Assembly (NCBI GenBank): GCA_018239845.1
Contig: JAFEGO010000065.1
Location: 1 to 48,681, forward strand
Reading direction: 5' to 3'
DNA: 48,681 bases
Source of the DNA: Verrucomicrobiota bacterium
GTDB taxonomy: Bacteria > Verrucomicrobiota > Verrucomicrobiia > Opitutales > Opitutaceae
Both the position numbers and the translations under genes were made by a program. Under the pieces are notes generated by a model. It had not been told where the DNA came from. It made no database searches and was given only the letters and a program-made list of their open reading frames with translations. How positions within the stretch are numbered: position 1 is the first letter of the stretch; the number at the start of each line of letters is the position of its first letter. Of the stretch, positions 1 to 8,096 are shown in pieces.

Positions 1-6
1 CCCCAA

Positions 7-33
7 CCCTGCGGCGAGGACGCCGCAGCCACT
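7..33. repeat. REP-like hairpin repeat, single arm
   Basis: An 8-bp stem (CTGCGGCG / CGCCGCAG) closes a four-base loop (AGGA) and is followed by CCACT. It is nearly the same as the right arm of the paired palindrome at 8026-8087. It lies 14 bases downstream of the stop codon of the minus-strand oxidoreductase, so it may act as a terminator-like structure. A partner arm could lie outside the window. Confidence 0.7.
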
Positions 34-47
34 AAAAATCCAGCCCT

Positions 48-1049
48 TTACCTGGTTTCGAAGATCGGCCCCGTCAGGTCGATCGCTTTGCCCCAGCGGA
101 CCGAATCCACCACGGCGATCATCACGGCCGAGGTGCGGCGGGCGCACCGCACGCCGCACGGCGAGGGCTTGCCCCCCGCCCGTGCGGTGACAAACGCCGT
201 GTCGATCACGCCCGCGCCCTCCTCGGGCCACGCGGGGTGCTCGGTGATTTTTTTGTCCTCGCGCGTCATGAGCGAGTTGAGGCGGTTGTAGAGGCTGAGG
301 CTCTTCGCGCCGTCGGACAGCTGTACGGCGAACTTCGACGCGTGCGGCGCCACGCCGACATCGCCCACCGCCACATTGGCCACGGAGCCGTCGGCAAAGC
401 TCACGGTAATCGCCGCCACGTCCACGATGTCGCGTGATGGATGGTAGAGGTTGCCGCCCGCCGCATAGACGCGCACCGGCGGCGCCGCGTGCAGGTGCAG
501 CACCGTATCCATGATGTGGCAACCCTGCGAGAGGACGTTGCCGCCGCCCTGGATGGGATCATTGGCCCAGAATTCCGCCGGCCAGTGGTCGTCGATCACC
601 TGCGCGACGGTGAGGGTGGGCTTGGTGATGAATTGCTTCGCCGCGATCACCGCCGGGAAAAACCGCAGCTTGAAACCCGCTGCCGCCGTCACGCCCGTGC
701 GCTCCACGGCCTCGACGATCCGGTTGCAGTCCTTGAGGGTGATCGCGAGCGGCTTTTCGAGAAAGAAGTGTTTGCCGGCTGCCGCGGCTGCTTCCGCGAG
801 CGGCGCGTGCGTGTGGTGCTGCGTGCAGATCCACACGGCGTCGAGCTCCGGATCGGCCCAGAGCCTGGCCACGTCGGTCGTGGCGTAGCCCGCGCCGTAT
901 TTTTTCCTGAAATCCTCCGCGCGCGCGCCGTCGAGATCGGCCACGGCATGGAGTTTCACGCCGCCGTAAACGGAAAGGAATTTGGCATGCTCGGCGCCGT
1001 AGCTGCCGCAGCCGATGATCGCGACACGGATGATGCGGGGGGTGCTCAT
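48..1049 (-). CDS. Gfo/Idh/MocA family oxidoreductase
   Basis: Predicted NAD(P)-dependent sugar or cyclitol dehydrogenase of about 333 residues, normal for the family. The N-terminus carries a Rossmann fold with VAIIGCGSYG, and the family EKPLA motif lies about 100 residues in, where the conserved lysine normally helps catalysis. The C-terminal half has the mixed alpha/beta substrate domain. I chose the ATG at 1049 because the Rossmann strand starts eight residues later; an upstream ATG at 1133 adds a basic, low-complexity stretch. It is divergent from the LpxR-like gene. Substrate unknown; nearby carbohydrate genes make a sugar or uronic-acid derivative plausible. Confidence 0.88.
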   Translation of the reverse strand: MSTPRIIRVAIIGCGSYGAEHAKFLSVYGGVKLHAVADLDGARAEDFRKKYGAGYATTDVARLWADPELDAVWICTQHHTHAPLAEAAAAAGKHFFLEKPLAITLKDCNRIVEAVERTGVTAAAGFKLRFFPAVIAAKQFITKPTLTVAQVIDDHWPAEFWANDPIQGGGNVLSQGCHIMDTVLHLHAAPPVRVYAAGGNLYHPSRDIVDVAAITVSFADGSVANVAVGDVGVAPHASKFAVQLSDGAKSLSLYNRLNSLMTREDKKITEHPAWPEEGAGVIDTAFVTARAGGKPSPCGVRCARRTSAVMIAVVDSVRWGKAIDLTGPIFETR

Positions 1050-1143
1050 GGGGTTGCCGCGAACAAACGCCGCAGCGGGCCGGCGAACAAGCCTTTTACC
1101 CGGCATACGTCCGGCACCGCATCGGGAACTCACCGTGGGACTA

Positions 1144-1159
1144 TGCCACTATGGTGGCA
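1144..1159. other. Small inverted repeat just upstream of the LpxR-like start
   Basis: TGCCAC and GTGGCA flank TATG, giving a 6-bp stem that ends five bases before the ATG at 1165. It occupies the place where a ribosome binding site would be, and no Shine-Dalgarno motif is visible. It could be an operator or an RNA hairpin affecting translation, or chance in GC-rich DNA. Confidence 0.3.
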
Positions 1160-1164
1160 CCACC

Positions 1165-2208
1165 ATGAAGTCCCGCTTCACCTACACCCTCCTCCTTTTG
1201 CCGCTCCTCGCGCCGATGCTCCGCGCGGAAGAAACGCCGCCGCCCACCGAGAACGCCCGCCACAGCGGCGTCTTCACGCTTTACTTTGAGAACGACTACT
1301 TCGGCGGACAGGACCGGCACTACACCAACGGCCTGAAGCTCTCGTGGCTCACCTCCGACCTCAGCGCGTGGGGTCCGCTCGGCTGGCATCAGAAGTTCGC
1401 CGACTCGCTGCCGTTTATCACGAACGGGCCCGACGCGCAGAAGAACTTCGGCTTCGCCTTCGGGCAGAACATGTACACGCCGCAGGATACACAGCGTGTG
1501 CCGCCTGATCCGACGGACCGCCCGTATGCGGGCTGGACCTACCTGGAGTTCAGCGTCGTCAGCAAGACCGCCTCGGTCATGGACACCCTCTCCCTCCAAG
1601 TCGGCATGGTCGGCCGGCACTCCTACGCGCAGGATGCGCAGCAGGTCGTGCATGAATGGCTGAACGACAGCCGCCCCCGCGGCTGGGATTACCAGATCCA
1701 CGACGAGGTCGGCGTGAACCTCGTCTTCGAACGCCAGTGGCGGCTCTACGCGCGGAGCTTCGGTCATCTCGTCGGCGTCGATCTCACGCCGCACGCCGGG
1801 GCCTCGCTCGGCAACGTCCAGACCTTCGCCAACGCGGGCGTCACCGCCCGCCTCGGTTTCAATCTCCCCAGCGATTTCGGCGTCAGCCTCATCGGCGCGA
1901 CCTCGGCCACCAACGGGCCGCTCGACGACCGCGACCCGCGCGTCAGCCGCCACCGCAGCTGGAGTCTCTTCGCCTTCGGCGGCGTCAATGGGAAGGCCGT
2001 GGCCCGCGACATTTTTCTTGATGGCAATACCTTCCGCTCCAGCCCGAGCGTGGACCGCGAGAACTTCGTGGCCGATGCCTACTACGGCCTCGGCGTCGTG
2101 CTGGGCCGCTGGCAGCTCACGTACACCGAGGCGGTGCGCACCAAGGAGTTCAAGGGCCAGCACGGGAAAAACTACTACGGCTCGGTCGCGCTCTCGCGGA
2201 CCTTCTGA
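1165..2208 (+). CDS. LpxR-family (DUF2219) outer-membrane lipid A deacylase
   Basis: About 347 residues with a clear signal peptide (MKSRFTYTLLLLPLLAPML, then cleavage near LRAEE). The mature protein begins with the family signature: ENDYF, then DRHYTNG, matching the Asn-Asp pair and Thr-Asn-Gly of LpxR. A second conserved part, SRPRGWDYQIHDE, lies near residue 170. Alternating polar/apolar segments and a terminal aromatic residue (SRTF) fit an outer-membrane beta-barrel. LpxR removes the 3'-acyloxyacyl group of lipid A. I chose the ATG at 1165 because it starts the signal peptide; the frame is open further upstream. Family call is strong; activity on lipid A is inferred. Confidence 0.85.
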   Translation: MKSRFTYTLLLLPLLAPMLRAEETPPPTENARHSGVFTLYFENDYFGGQDRHYTNGLKLSWLTSDLSAWGPLGWHQKFADSLPFITNGPDAQKNFGFAFGQNMYTPQDTQRVPPDPTDRPYAGWTYLEFSVVSKTASVMDTLSLQVGMVGRHSYAQDAQQVVHEWLNDSRPRGWDYQIHDEVGVNLVFERQWRLYARSFGHLVGVDLTPHAGASLGNVQTFANAGVTARLGFNLPSDFGVSLIGATSATNGPLDDRDPRVSRHRSWSLFAFGGVNGKAVARDIFLDGNTFRSSPSVDRENFVADAYYGLGVVLGRWQLTYTEAVRTKEFKGQHGKNYYGSVALSRTF

Positions 2209-2250
2209 GCGGCCTTGCGTAGCGGCGGACCCGGCGCTTGAAGAAACGCC

Positions 2251-2976
2251 GTGCCCGCCGATCCCACGCCCCGCGGAGAATCCGCCGCCCATGCGGAGCT
2301 GAAGCGCCTCGCCCTCGCCTGGGCGCAGGCCGGCGGCCTCACGATCTGCGCGCCCGAGGTGCGTTTGCCGAAGTCCGGTTACCGCGCCGATGTCGCCGCC
2401 TGCTCACCCGGCCCCGCGCGGCGCACCGCCGTCTTTGAGTGCAAGCAGGCGCGCGCCGATCTGCTCAAGGACGCCCGCGATGAGGCGGAGGCGCGTCAAC
2501 AGGTCGCCGCCCTCGCCGCGCGCCTGCAGAAACTCGAAGCCCTGCTCGCAGAGCACCGCCCCGATCTCCGCCGCGGGGAAAGCCTCTTCCCTGAGTTCGA
2601 TGCGTGGGATTTCTCCGGTCTCGAACACGAGACGCACCGCCGCGTGCTCGCCGACCTCGCGACATGGCAGGAGCGCCTCCACCACGGCACGAAGTTTTCC
2701 AAGCTCTTCCGCTGGCGTGCCGCCGACTGCCTGTACCTCGTGAGCGAGGATAATATTTTTGCCGAGGCCGAGATCCCGGCCGGCTGGGGTCTGCTCGTCC
2801 GCCGCGGTGCGGAGCTCGTGCTGGCCCGCCGCCCTGTGCTCACCGAGCCGGCCGAGGATACGCGCCTCGCCCTCCTCGAAGCCATCGCTCTCGCCGCCAC
2901 CCGGGCGGTCAACCGCACCGCTGGCGTCACGCTGCTGCCATTCCAGGACAATTTTACACCAAGGACGCAAAGGTAG
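2251..2976 (+). CDS. PD-(D/E)XK nuclease-like protein, unknown role
   Basis: 241 residues from a GTG start 42 bases after the LpxR-like stop. The N-terminal third has the order of a PD-(D/E)XK core: Glu36 in APEVRLP, Asp47 in YRADVAA, and Glu63-x-Lys65 in FECKQ. This resembles MmcB-type and other small nuclease-fold proteins, but a helical, probably coiled-coil segment (about 75-105) and an unfamiliar C-terminal half follow. No membrane segment. The last codons (FTPRTQR) and the TAG stop lie inside the left arm of the palindromic repeat at 2954-3028, so the C-terminus appears repeat-derived. Catalysis is a guess from the motif; no partner gene is adjacent. Confidence 0.7.
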   Translation: MPADPTPRGESAAHAELKRLALAWAQAGGLTICAPEVRLPKSGYRADVAACSPGPARRTAVFECKQARADLLKDARDEAEARQQVAALAARLQKLEALLAEHRPDLRRGESLFPEFDAWDFSGLEHETHRRVLADLATWQERLHHGTKFSKLFRWRAADCLYLVSEDNIFAEAEIPAGWGLLVRRGAELVLARRPVLTEPAEDTRLALLEAIALAATRAVNRTAGVTLLPFQDNFTPRTQR

Positions 2977-3028
2977 CGAAGGCATCCCCACAGCCTCAAC
3001 CTTTGCTCTCTTTGCGTCCTTGGTGTAA
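2954..3028. repeat. 75-bp palindromic repeat element
   Basis: A perfect 19-bp arm (TTACACCAAGGACGCAAAG, 2954-2972) has its exact reverse complement at 3010-3028, and the similarity continues inward with three mismatches for about ten bases. Elements with very similar CTTTGCGTCCTTGGTGT-type arms are dispersed in many environmental bacterial genomes. Here it covers the stop codon of the nuclease-like gene and lies before the GH106-like gene, so its RNA form could terminate transcription. Confidence 0.8.
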
Positions 3029-3099
3029 GAACCATCCCCCGGATAATCATCCATTTTCAGTTTCCCTCCGCGCAGCCGTCCCGCCACCTTCTCCGCCGC

Positions 3100-5532
3100 T
3101 TGAAAAACACCCCTCCCCTTTCTCGCGGGCTCGAGCCGCGCTATTATACTTTCTGGTCGATCAACGGCCCCCTTGATCAGTCCCGCCTCAACCGGCAGCT
3201 CGAGGATTTCAAGGCCGCCGGCCTGCACGGCGTGGTTTTCCACCCGCGCTTCTACCCCGGCATCCCGCCGTACATGAGCCCGGAGTACCTCCGGTTCACG
3301 GAGGATACGATCCTCGCCGCCAAGAAACTCGGCCTGCGCTTCTGGCTCTACGATGAAAACGGCTGGCCCAGCGGCACCGGCGACGGTCAGGTGATGGCCA
3401 AGTACCCCGACAGCGGTGCCATGCGCCTCGACCTCGCCACCACGCCGAGCGCCGACAGCGTCGGCTCCTTCTCGACCGACGCGGACAACCGCATCGTGCC
3501 CGCCGGCACGCCCGGCGCGAAGACGTGGTACATGACGCCGCGCAAGATCAACTACGTCGATTCCCTCGACCCCGTCGTGCTCGACCACTTCCTCGAGCTG
3601 ATCCATGAGCGTTACCGCGCCGGCCTCTCCAAGGAGGCCTGGGACTACGTCGAGGCCGTCTTCTTCGACGAGCCCGAGTCGGGCATGATCAAGGACCCGT
3701 TTCCCGAGCATGCCGGCATCGCCTGGTCGCGCGTCATGCCCGGGATGCTGCGCGAAAAACTCGGCGCCAACTACGTCGAAAAACTCCCGCTGCTCTTCGC
3801 CCGCGGCGAGGGTTACCAGGAGGCGCGCACCGCCTATTGGGAACTCGTGAGCGACGCGCTCATCGGCGGCTTCTTCACGCCCTACTTCGACTGGTGCAAG
3901 AAGCACAACAAGCAGCTCATCGGCCACATCAAGGGCGAGGAGCACCCGCTCTTCCAGCTGCCCATGGCCGGCTCGTGCCACCGCATCTTCCGCCACCTCA
4001 GCATGCCCGGCATCGACGCGCTGGAGCGCTACCCGTCGCTGGACTTCTTCCCGCGCCAGGCCTCCTCGGTCGCCCGTCAGTTCGGCGACGGCCGCTGCAT
4101 GGTCGAATGCTTCGGCGGCGCGGGCTGGGGCGCCTCGCCCGAGGACCTCGAGCGCTACCTGCTCTGGCTCGGCCGCAACGGCATCACCGACTACGTCTTC
4201 CACCTCAGCCAGTACCGCCTCGACACGCCCGCGATCACCGACTGGCCGCCGAGCGAGCCGCTGCACCTCAGCTGGCGCGAGGCGTTTCCCGCCGTGCTCG
4301 AGCGCGTCTCGCGCGAGCTGACCGCCCGCCCGCCCGGCGCGCGCGACACCCTCGTCGTCGCCCCTTACCGCGGCCTCATGGCCGAGTACGAGCCGTGGGA
4401 ACTGCTCCAGACCAACGGCCACAACGCCAGCTTCTCGCCCGACACGCCCGCGACGCGCGCCAACAACGCCTTCCTCGCGAAGCTCGCCGAGCTCACCGCC
4501 GCCGGTATCCTCTACGACATTACCGACGAGCGCACACTCGAGGAGGACGGCCGCGTGGAAAACGGCCAGGTGCGCCTCGGCCAGGTCACCTACCCGCATC
4601 TCTTCATCGACCCCGCCGCCCAACTCCGCGGCGAGTGGCCCGCCAGCTCCCGCGGCAAGAATGTCCGGACGGCCCCGACCGCCACGGCCTCCGCCGGCAC
4701 CTCGCTGCCGCTGAAGTGGACGCTCCCCGCGCTGCCGGAGAACGCGTGGCTGCTCGAGCCCTCCCGCACCGCCGCGGAGTGCACCTACGCGGTGACATTC
4801 GCCACGGCCTTTGCCCCCGGCGAAGCGGCCGACCTGTTTTTCCATTTTGCCGACGACCTCGTGGAGGCGAGCCTCGATGGCAAGCCCCTCAAGCTCGAGA
4901 CGAGCTACGACGGCATCCTCGCCCGCCCCGGCGCCCTCGGCACCGGCGACCATAAGCTGCGCCTCCGCACCGTGCGCCCCGTCCCCGGCAAACCCTTTGT
5001 CTGGCTCAAAGGCGCCTTCACCGTGCGCAGCCGCACGCCTTTCACGCCCGGCCCCAACCGCACGCAGCGCACCGCCGGCCCCTTCGTCGCCGAACTCAAG
5101 GCGCCGCCCGCGGCTGTCGAACTCTCCGAGGGCGGCTTCCCCTTCCTGCACCAGCCGCTCGTGGCCGAGACCGCGATCACGCTCGCCGCGCCGGCCCGCG
5201 CCCTCCGCTTCGGCGGCCTGAAGGGCGACGCCATCCGCGTAATGATCGACGGCCAGACCGCCGGCTGGGCCTGGGGCCCGGACTGGGAGCTGGCGCTGCC
5301 CGCGCCGCTCACCGCCGGCGCGCACCAGCTCCGCCTAGAACTCGTGCCGAGCACCTACAACCACTTCGGCCCGCACCATTACTACAATGGCGACTGGCAC
5401 GTGGTGAGCCCCGGCCAGGTGGTGGGCGACAAGAACTTCGCCGACGCCCTCGACGCGCCGAACTACACGCACATCCCCGAGTGGCACTTCAAGCCCCTCC
5501 GCCTGCCGGCCACGGTGAGCGTGGTGGCGTAA
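3100..5532 (+). CDS. GH106-like glycoside hydrolase (putative)
   Basis: 810 residues from a TTG start (MKNTPPLSRGLEPRYY). The N-terminal half looks like a TIM barrel: FWSINGPLD near residue 20, GVVFHPRFYPG near 45, FWLYDENGWPSG near 85, which resembles the GH106 alpha-L-rhamnosidase pattern. A DEPESG acidic cluster near 190 and IGHIKGEEH near 275 could hold catalytic carboxylates. The C-terminal part is beta-rich with a galactose-binding-like module. No signal peptide is seen, so it would be cytoplasmic unless the start is wrong, which is unusual for a polysaccharide-degrading enzyme. It could be an uncharacterised glycosidase family related to GH106. Fold is likely; specificity is uncertain. 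Confidence 0.6.
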   Translation: MKNTPPLSRGLEPRYYTFWSINGPLDQSRLNRQLEDFKAAGLHGVVFHPRFYPGIPPYMSPEYLRFTEDTILAAKKLGLRFWLYDENGWPSGTGDGQVMAKYPDSGAMRLDLATTPSADSVGSFSTDADNRIVPAGTPGAKTWYMTPRKINYVDSLDPVVLDHFLELIHERYRAGLSKEAWDYVEAVFFDEPESGMIKDPFPEHAGIAWSRVMPGMLREKLGANYVEKLPLLFARGEGYQEARTAYWELVSDALIGGFFTPYFDWCKKHNKQLIGHIKGEEHPLFQLPMAGSCHRIFRHLSMPGIDALERYPSLDFFPRQASSVARQFGDGRCMVECFGGAGWGASPEDLERYLLWLGRNGITDYVFHLSQYRLDTPAITDWPPSEPLHLSWREAFPAVLERVSRELTARPPGARDTLVVAPYRGLMAEYEPWELLQTNGHNASFSPDTPATRANNAFLAKLAELTAAGILYDITDERTLEEDGRVENGQVRLGQVTYPHLFIDPAAQLRGEWPASSRGKNVRTAPTATASAGTSLPLKWTLPALPENAWLLEPSRTAAECTYAVTFATAFAPGEAADLFFHFADDLVEASLDGKPLKLETSYDGILARPGALGTGDHKLRLRTVRPVPGKPFVWLKGAFTVRSRTPFTPGPNRTQRTAGPFVAELKAPPAAVELSEGGFPFLHQPLVAETAITLAAPARALRFGGLKGDAIRVMIDGQTAGWAWGPDWELALPAPLTAGAHQLRLELVPSTYNHFGPHHYYNGDWHVVSPGQVVGDKNFADALDAPNYTHIPEWHFKPLRLPATVSVVA

Positions 5533-5542
5533 AAATCGTCGC

Positions 5543-5574
5543 GAGCGCGGACCTTGGGGTCCGCGCTCTTCGTT
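5543..5574. terminator. Terminator hairpin between convergent genes
   Basis: An 11-bp perfect stem, GAGCGCGGACC / GGTCCGCGCTC, encloses TTGG and is followed by TTCGTTT on the plus strand; the minus strand has GACGATTTTT after the hairpin. It lies between the stop of the GH106-like gene and the stop of the convergent repeat protein and could serve both. Confidence 0.8.
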
Positions 5575-6383
5575 TAGGCCCCCGGTTTTTCCAGCTCCGC
5601 CAGCCGCTGGCGCACGACGAAGGCGCGCAGGTCGCGGGGATTTTCCTGTAGGAAGGTGTGGAAATATTTCACCGCCTGCGCGCGGTCGCCGGCGAGGCGC
5701 GACAGCTCGGCGATCTGGATCAGCACCTCGATGCGCGTCGGCCACTCCATCCGGCCGAGCTGCTCCGCCGCGATGAGGTGCGGCAGCGCACCGGCGGCCG
5801 GCAGCCGGTAGAAGAAGGTCGCGTTAGCGATCGCGTAGTGCACGTCGCTCTGCGCCGAGGGCGTGCGGGCCTGGGACAGGAGCTTTTCCGTCTGGGCCAG
5901 ACGCGCGGCGGGCGACGCGCCCTGATTCAGCGCGTAGATCTGCAGCACGGCCAGGCGCGTGATCGCCGACTCCGCCCATACGGAGCCCGGGTGATCCCCG
6001 ATGAGCCGGCGGTACTGCCGCGCCGCCTCCTCCGGGTCGGGCTGCGGCTGGTGCTGCTGGGCGATGCGGCCGAGGAAAAACCGGCCGCCCTGCGCGGCAT
6101 CGTCCGTGCCGGAGTCCGCGAGGTCGGCGCAAATCTTCCGCGCCTCCTCGAGCGCCGCACTGGAAACGGGCTGGAGGTCGAGCAGTGCGACCGCGTGGCC
6201 GAACCGCGCCTCGCGCGCCACTGCCGACACGGCCGAGTCCGCGCTTGCGTCAAAAATCTTCAGCGCCTCCGCCGGTTTGTAAGCGGCCAGCGCCTGCCAG
6301 CCCGCGGTGATCTGACCGGCCACGGTCGGGCCCGCCGCCAGTACGGCCAGCAGCAGGAGCTTGCAGGCAACGCGCGGGCTCAT
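5574..6383 (-). CDS. Secreted/periplasmic TPR-like repeat protein
   Basis: 269 residues. A signal peptide (KLLLLAVLAAG, then AGQITAG) is followed by helical pairs of the tetratricopeptide kind, e.g. WQALAAYKPAEALKIFD, AARQYRRLIGDHPGSVWAESA and a C-terminal AVKYFHTFLQENP. Such domains bind other proteins. Its start overlaps the stop of the solute-binding protein gene by ATGA (6380-6383), so the two are translationally coupled and probably work together. No enzymatic motif. The exact function is unknown; a partner or scaffold for the solute-binding protein is an inference from the overlap. Confidence 0.75.
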   Translation of the reverse strand: MSPRVACKLLLLAVLAAGPTVAGQITAGWQALAAYKPAEALKIFDASADSAVSAVAREARFGHAVALLDLQPVSSAALEEARKICADLADSGTDDAAQGGRFFLGRIAQQHQPQPDPEEAARQYRRLIGDHPGSVWAESAITRLAVLQIYALNQGASPAARLAQTEKLLSQARTPSAQSDVHYAIANATFFYRLPAAGALPHLIAAEQLGRMEWPTRIEVLIQIAELSRLAGDRAQAVKYFHTFLQENPRDLRAFVVRQRLAELEKPGA

Positions 6384-7954
6384 GGCGTGCCTCCTTCCGG
6401 CCGCGCGAGCACAGCGCGCGTCTGGTAAAGCTTGATCTCATTGACGATGCCCGTGAGGCGCAGCGTCTCGGACGGCGCGCCGGCGGTGCCTTCCAGGCGC
6501 GCGGCGGCGATCACGTCCTCGCGGCGCGAGTTGCCGGCGGCAGCGATGGAGTCGCGGCGAAAATCCTCGCGCACGCGGCTTGCGACGCCGTTGCGCAGCA
6601 CCGTGCGGAACGCCTCGACGCTGCCATCGTTGTTCCAAAGCTGGCCGAGCTCGCCGCGGATGAATTTCTGGGCGTCCGCCAGACCGCTCGGATCGAAGAA
6701 GCCCGAATACCAGCTGTAGCCGTCCGACTGCCGCTTGAACTGGTTGGCAAAATCGGAGGCCTGCACGCCGCGCACCACCGGCTGCCAGTTGCTGACGCGC
6801 GTGAAGATCGCCGCCCCTTCCTGGCTGCCGAGGAAGTGCAGGAAATCGATGGCCTCCGCGCGGTGCTTCGTGTGGCGGTTGAGGTAAAAGGGCATGCCGG
6901 TCAGGAGCAGGCCTTCGCTCATGGGGCTGGTCGCAAAGCGGCCGAAGACCGGATCGTCCTCCCGCGGATACGGGTAGCGGAACGCACCGATGGGGAATTG
7001 GCAGAGCTGCAGCAGGCTGCTGGCCTCCCAGCTCGGCGTCACGATCATCACGGCCCGCCCGGCGACGAAATCCGTGAGCGCCGAGTCGCGCTCGCGCTGC
7101 ATGAAGCCGGGGGTGCACATCGCGCCGTACTCCTTCAGCGCGGTGAGCGCCGCGACCATGGAGGGCGAATCGTAGCTCCACTCGCCGCGCAGGTACGAGA
7201 TGCCGAGGTCGGCGGGGTCCAGTTTCAACCGGTGCTGGTAGTCGATGCTCTCGGCCAGCTTCGGCGTGAGCGCGCCGAGGATCTCGCCGGTGAGGTTGAT
7301 GTTTGTCGTGCGCGAGTTGGCCAGGGGCGAGAGCTTCAGGTTGTGCGTCTGCGCGTAGGTCTTCACCTGCGCGCAGAACGTCACCATCTCGCGATAGGTC
7401 GCGGGCGGCGTGTCGCGGCCGGTGACCTCGCGCAGCAGCGTCTTGTTGTAGGCGATGCGCATCACGTGCGTGGTCAGGGACACGCCGTAGTAGTCGCTGA
7501 GCGCCTGGTTGTAATTCTCGGGCCCCGTCATGCCGTCGATGAACGTGTCGCGCCACGGCACCCCCTCGAGCGGGGTGCCCCGGTTGTAGGGATTGGGCTG
7601 CATCACCTCGGCGGAGATCGGCTGGAAGTTGCGCGCGAGGTCGGGCCAGGCCCACGAGTACTCGGCGATGTCGGGGCCGAGCCCGCCGACCATCTGGGTC
7701 TGCACCCAGGGCTGGTACACGGAGTCGGGCACGGCGATCTGCACGACGTGGACCTTGGGATTGAGCTCTTCGTAGCGGCGGATGATGGCGTCCATCGCAT
7801 CGCGTACGCCGCCCTCCAGCTGCCACTGTGAGATCCGGATGATCACGCGGTCCGAGCGCGACTCCTCGGTGGTATGCCGCAGCACCATCCACGTGGCGAT
7901 GAGGTACGAGATGCCGAGCAGGCAAAAGGCGACGGTGCGGCCGGAAAACTTCAT
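6380..7954 (-). CDS. Extracellular solute-binding protein, family 1-like, membrane anchored
   Basis: 524 residues. A hydrophobic N-terminal helix (about 8-27, FCLLGISYLIATWMVL) has no evident cleavage site and no lipobox, so it may be an uncleaved anchor. The rest follows carbohydrate-binding proteins of ABC importers: IRISQWQ, YEELNPKVHVV, GPDIAEY, then IAYNKTLL near 170 and later LNRHTKHRAEAIDFLHFL. These normally deliver sugars to MalF/MalG-type permeases, but no permease or ATPase gene is near. ATGA overlap links it to the TPR-like gene. The paired REP palindrome separates it from uxaC upstream. Confidence 0.82.
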   Translation of the reverse strand: MKFSGRTVAFCLLGISYLIATWMVLRHTTEESRSDRVIIRISQWQLEGGVRDAMDAIIRRYEELNPKVHVVQIAVPDSVYQPWVQTQMVGGLGPDIAEYSWAWPDLARNFQPISAEVMQPNPYNRGTPLEGVPWRDTFIDGMTGPENYNQALSDYYGVSLTTHVMRIAYNKTLLREVTGRDTPPATYREMVTFCAQVKTYAQTHNLKLSPLANSRTTNINLTGEILGALTPKLAESIDYQHRLKLDPADLGISYLRGEWSYDSPSMVAALTALKEYGAMCTPGFMQRERDSALTDFVAGRAVMIVTPSWEASSLLQLCQFPIGAFRYPYPREDDPVFGRFATSPMSEGLLLTGMPFYLNRHTKHRAEAIDFLHFLGSQEGAAIFTRVSNWQPVVRGVQASDFANQFKRQSDGYSWYSGFFDPSGLADAQKFIRGELGQLWNNDGSVEAFRTVLRNGVASRVREDFRRDSIAAAGNSRREDVIAAARLEGTAGAPSETLRLTGIVNEIKLYQTRAVLARPEGGTP

Positions 7955-8025
7955 GAAGCGCCCGGTACGCTAGATGAATGCCAACGCGCCCGCCAAGCGG
8001 CCGGTGGCCGATTGTTCATGGCCAT

Positions 8026-8087
8026 AGTGGCTGCGGCGTCTCGCCGCAGATTCTCCCGATCCCTGCGGCGGGGACGCCGCAGCCACT
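8026..8087. repeat. Paired REP-like palindrome (BIME-like)
   Basis: Left arm 8026-8049 (AGTGGCTGCGGCGTC then TCGCCGCAG) and right arm 8063-8087 are inverted copies differing by one short indel. Each arm is itself a hairpin (CTGCGGCG / CGCCGCAG) flanked by a GTGG tetranucleotide, as in REP sequences mobilised by RAYT transposases. It ends 9 bases downstream of the uxaC stop. A third arm occurs at 7-33. No RAYT transposase gene is present in the window. Confidence 0.82.
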
Positions 8088-8096
8088 GGACCGCCC

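Noticed and set aside
2404..5325. Open frame of 973 codons on the minus strand opposite the nuclease-like and GH106-like genes
   Set aside because: It is antisense to two well-supported genes, its product is Gly/Ala/Arg/Glu-rich without motifs, and such frames are expected in DNA with high GC third positions.
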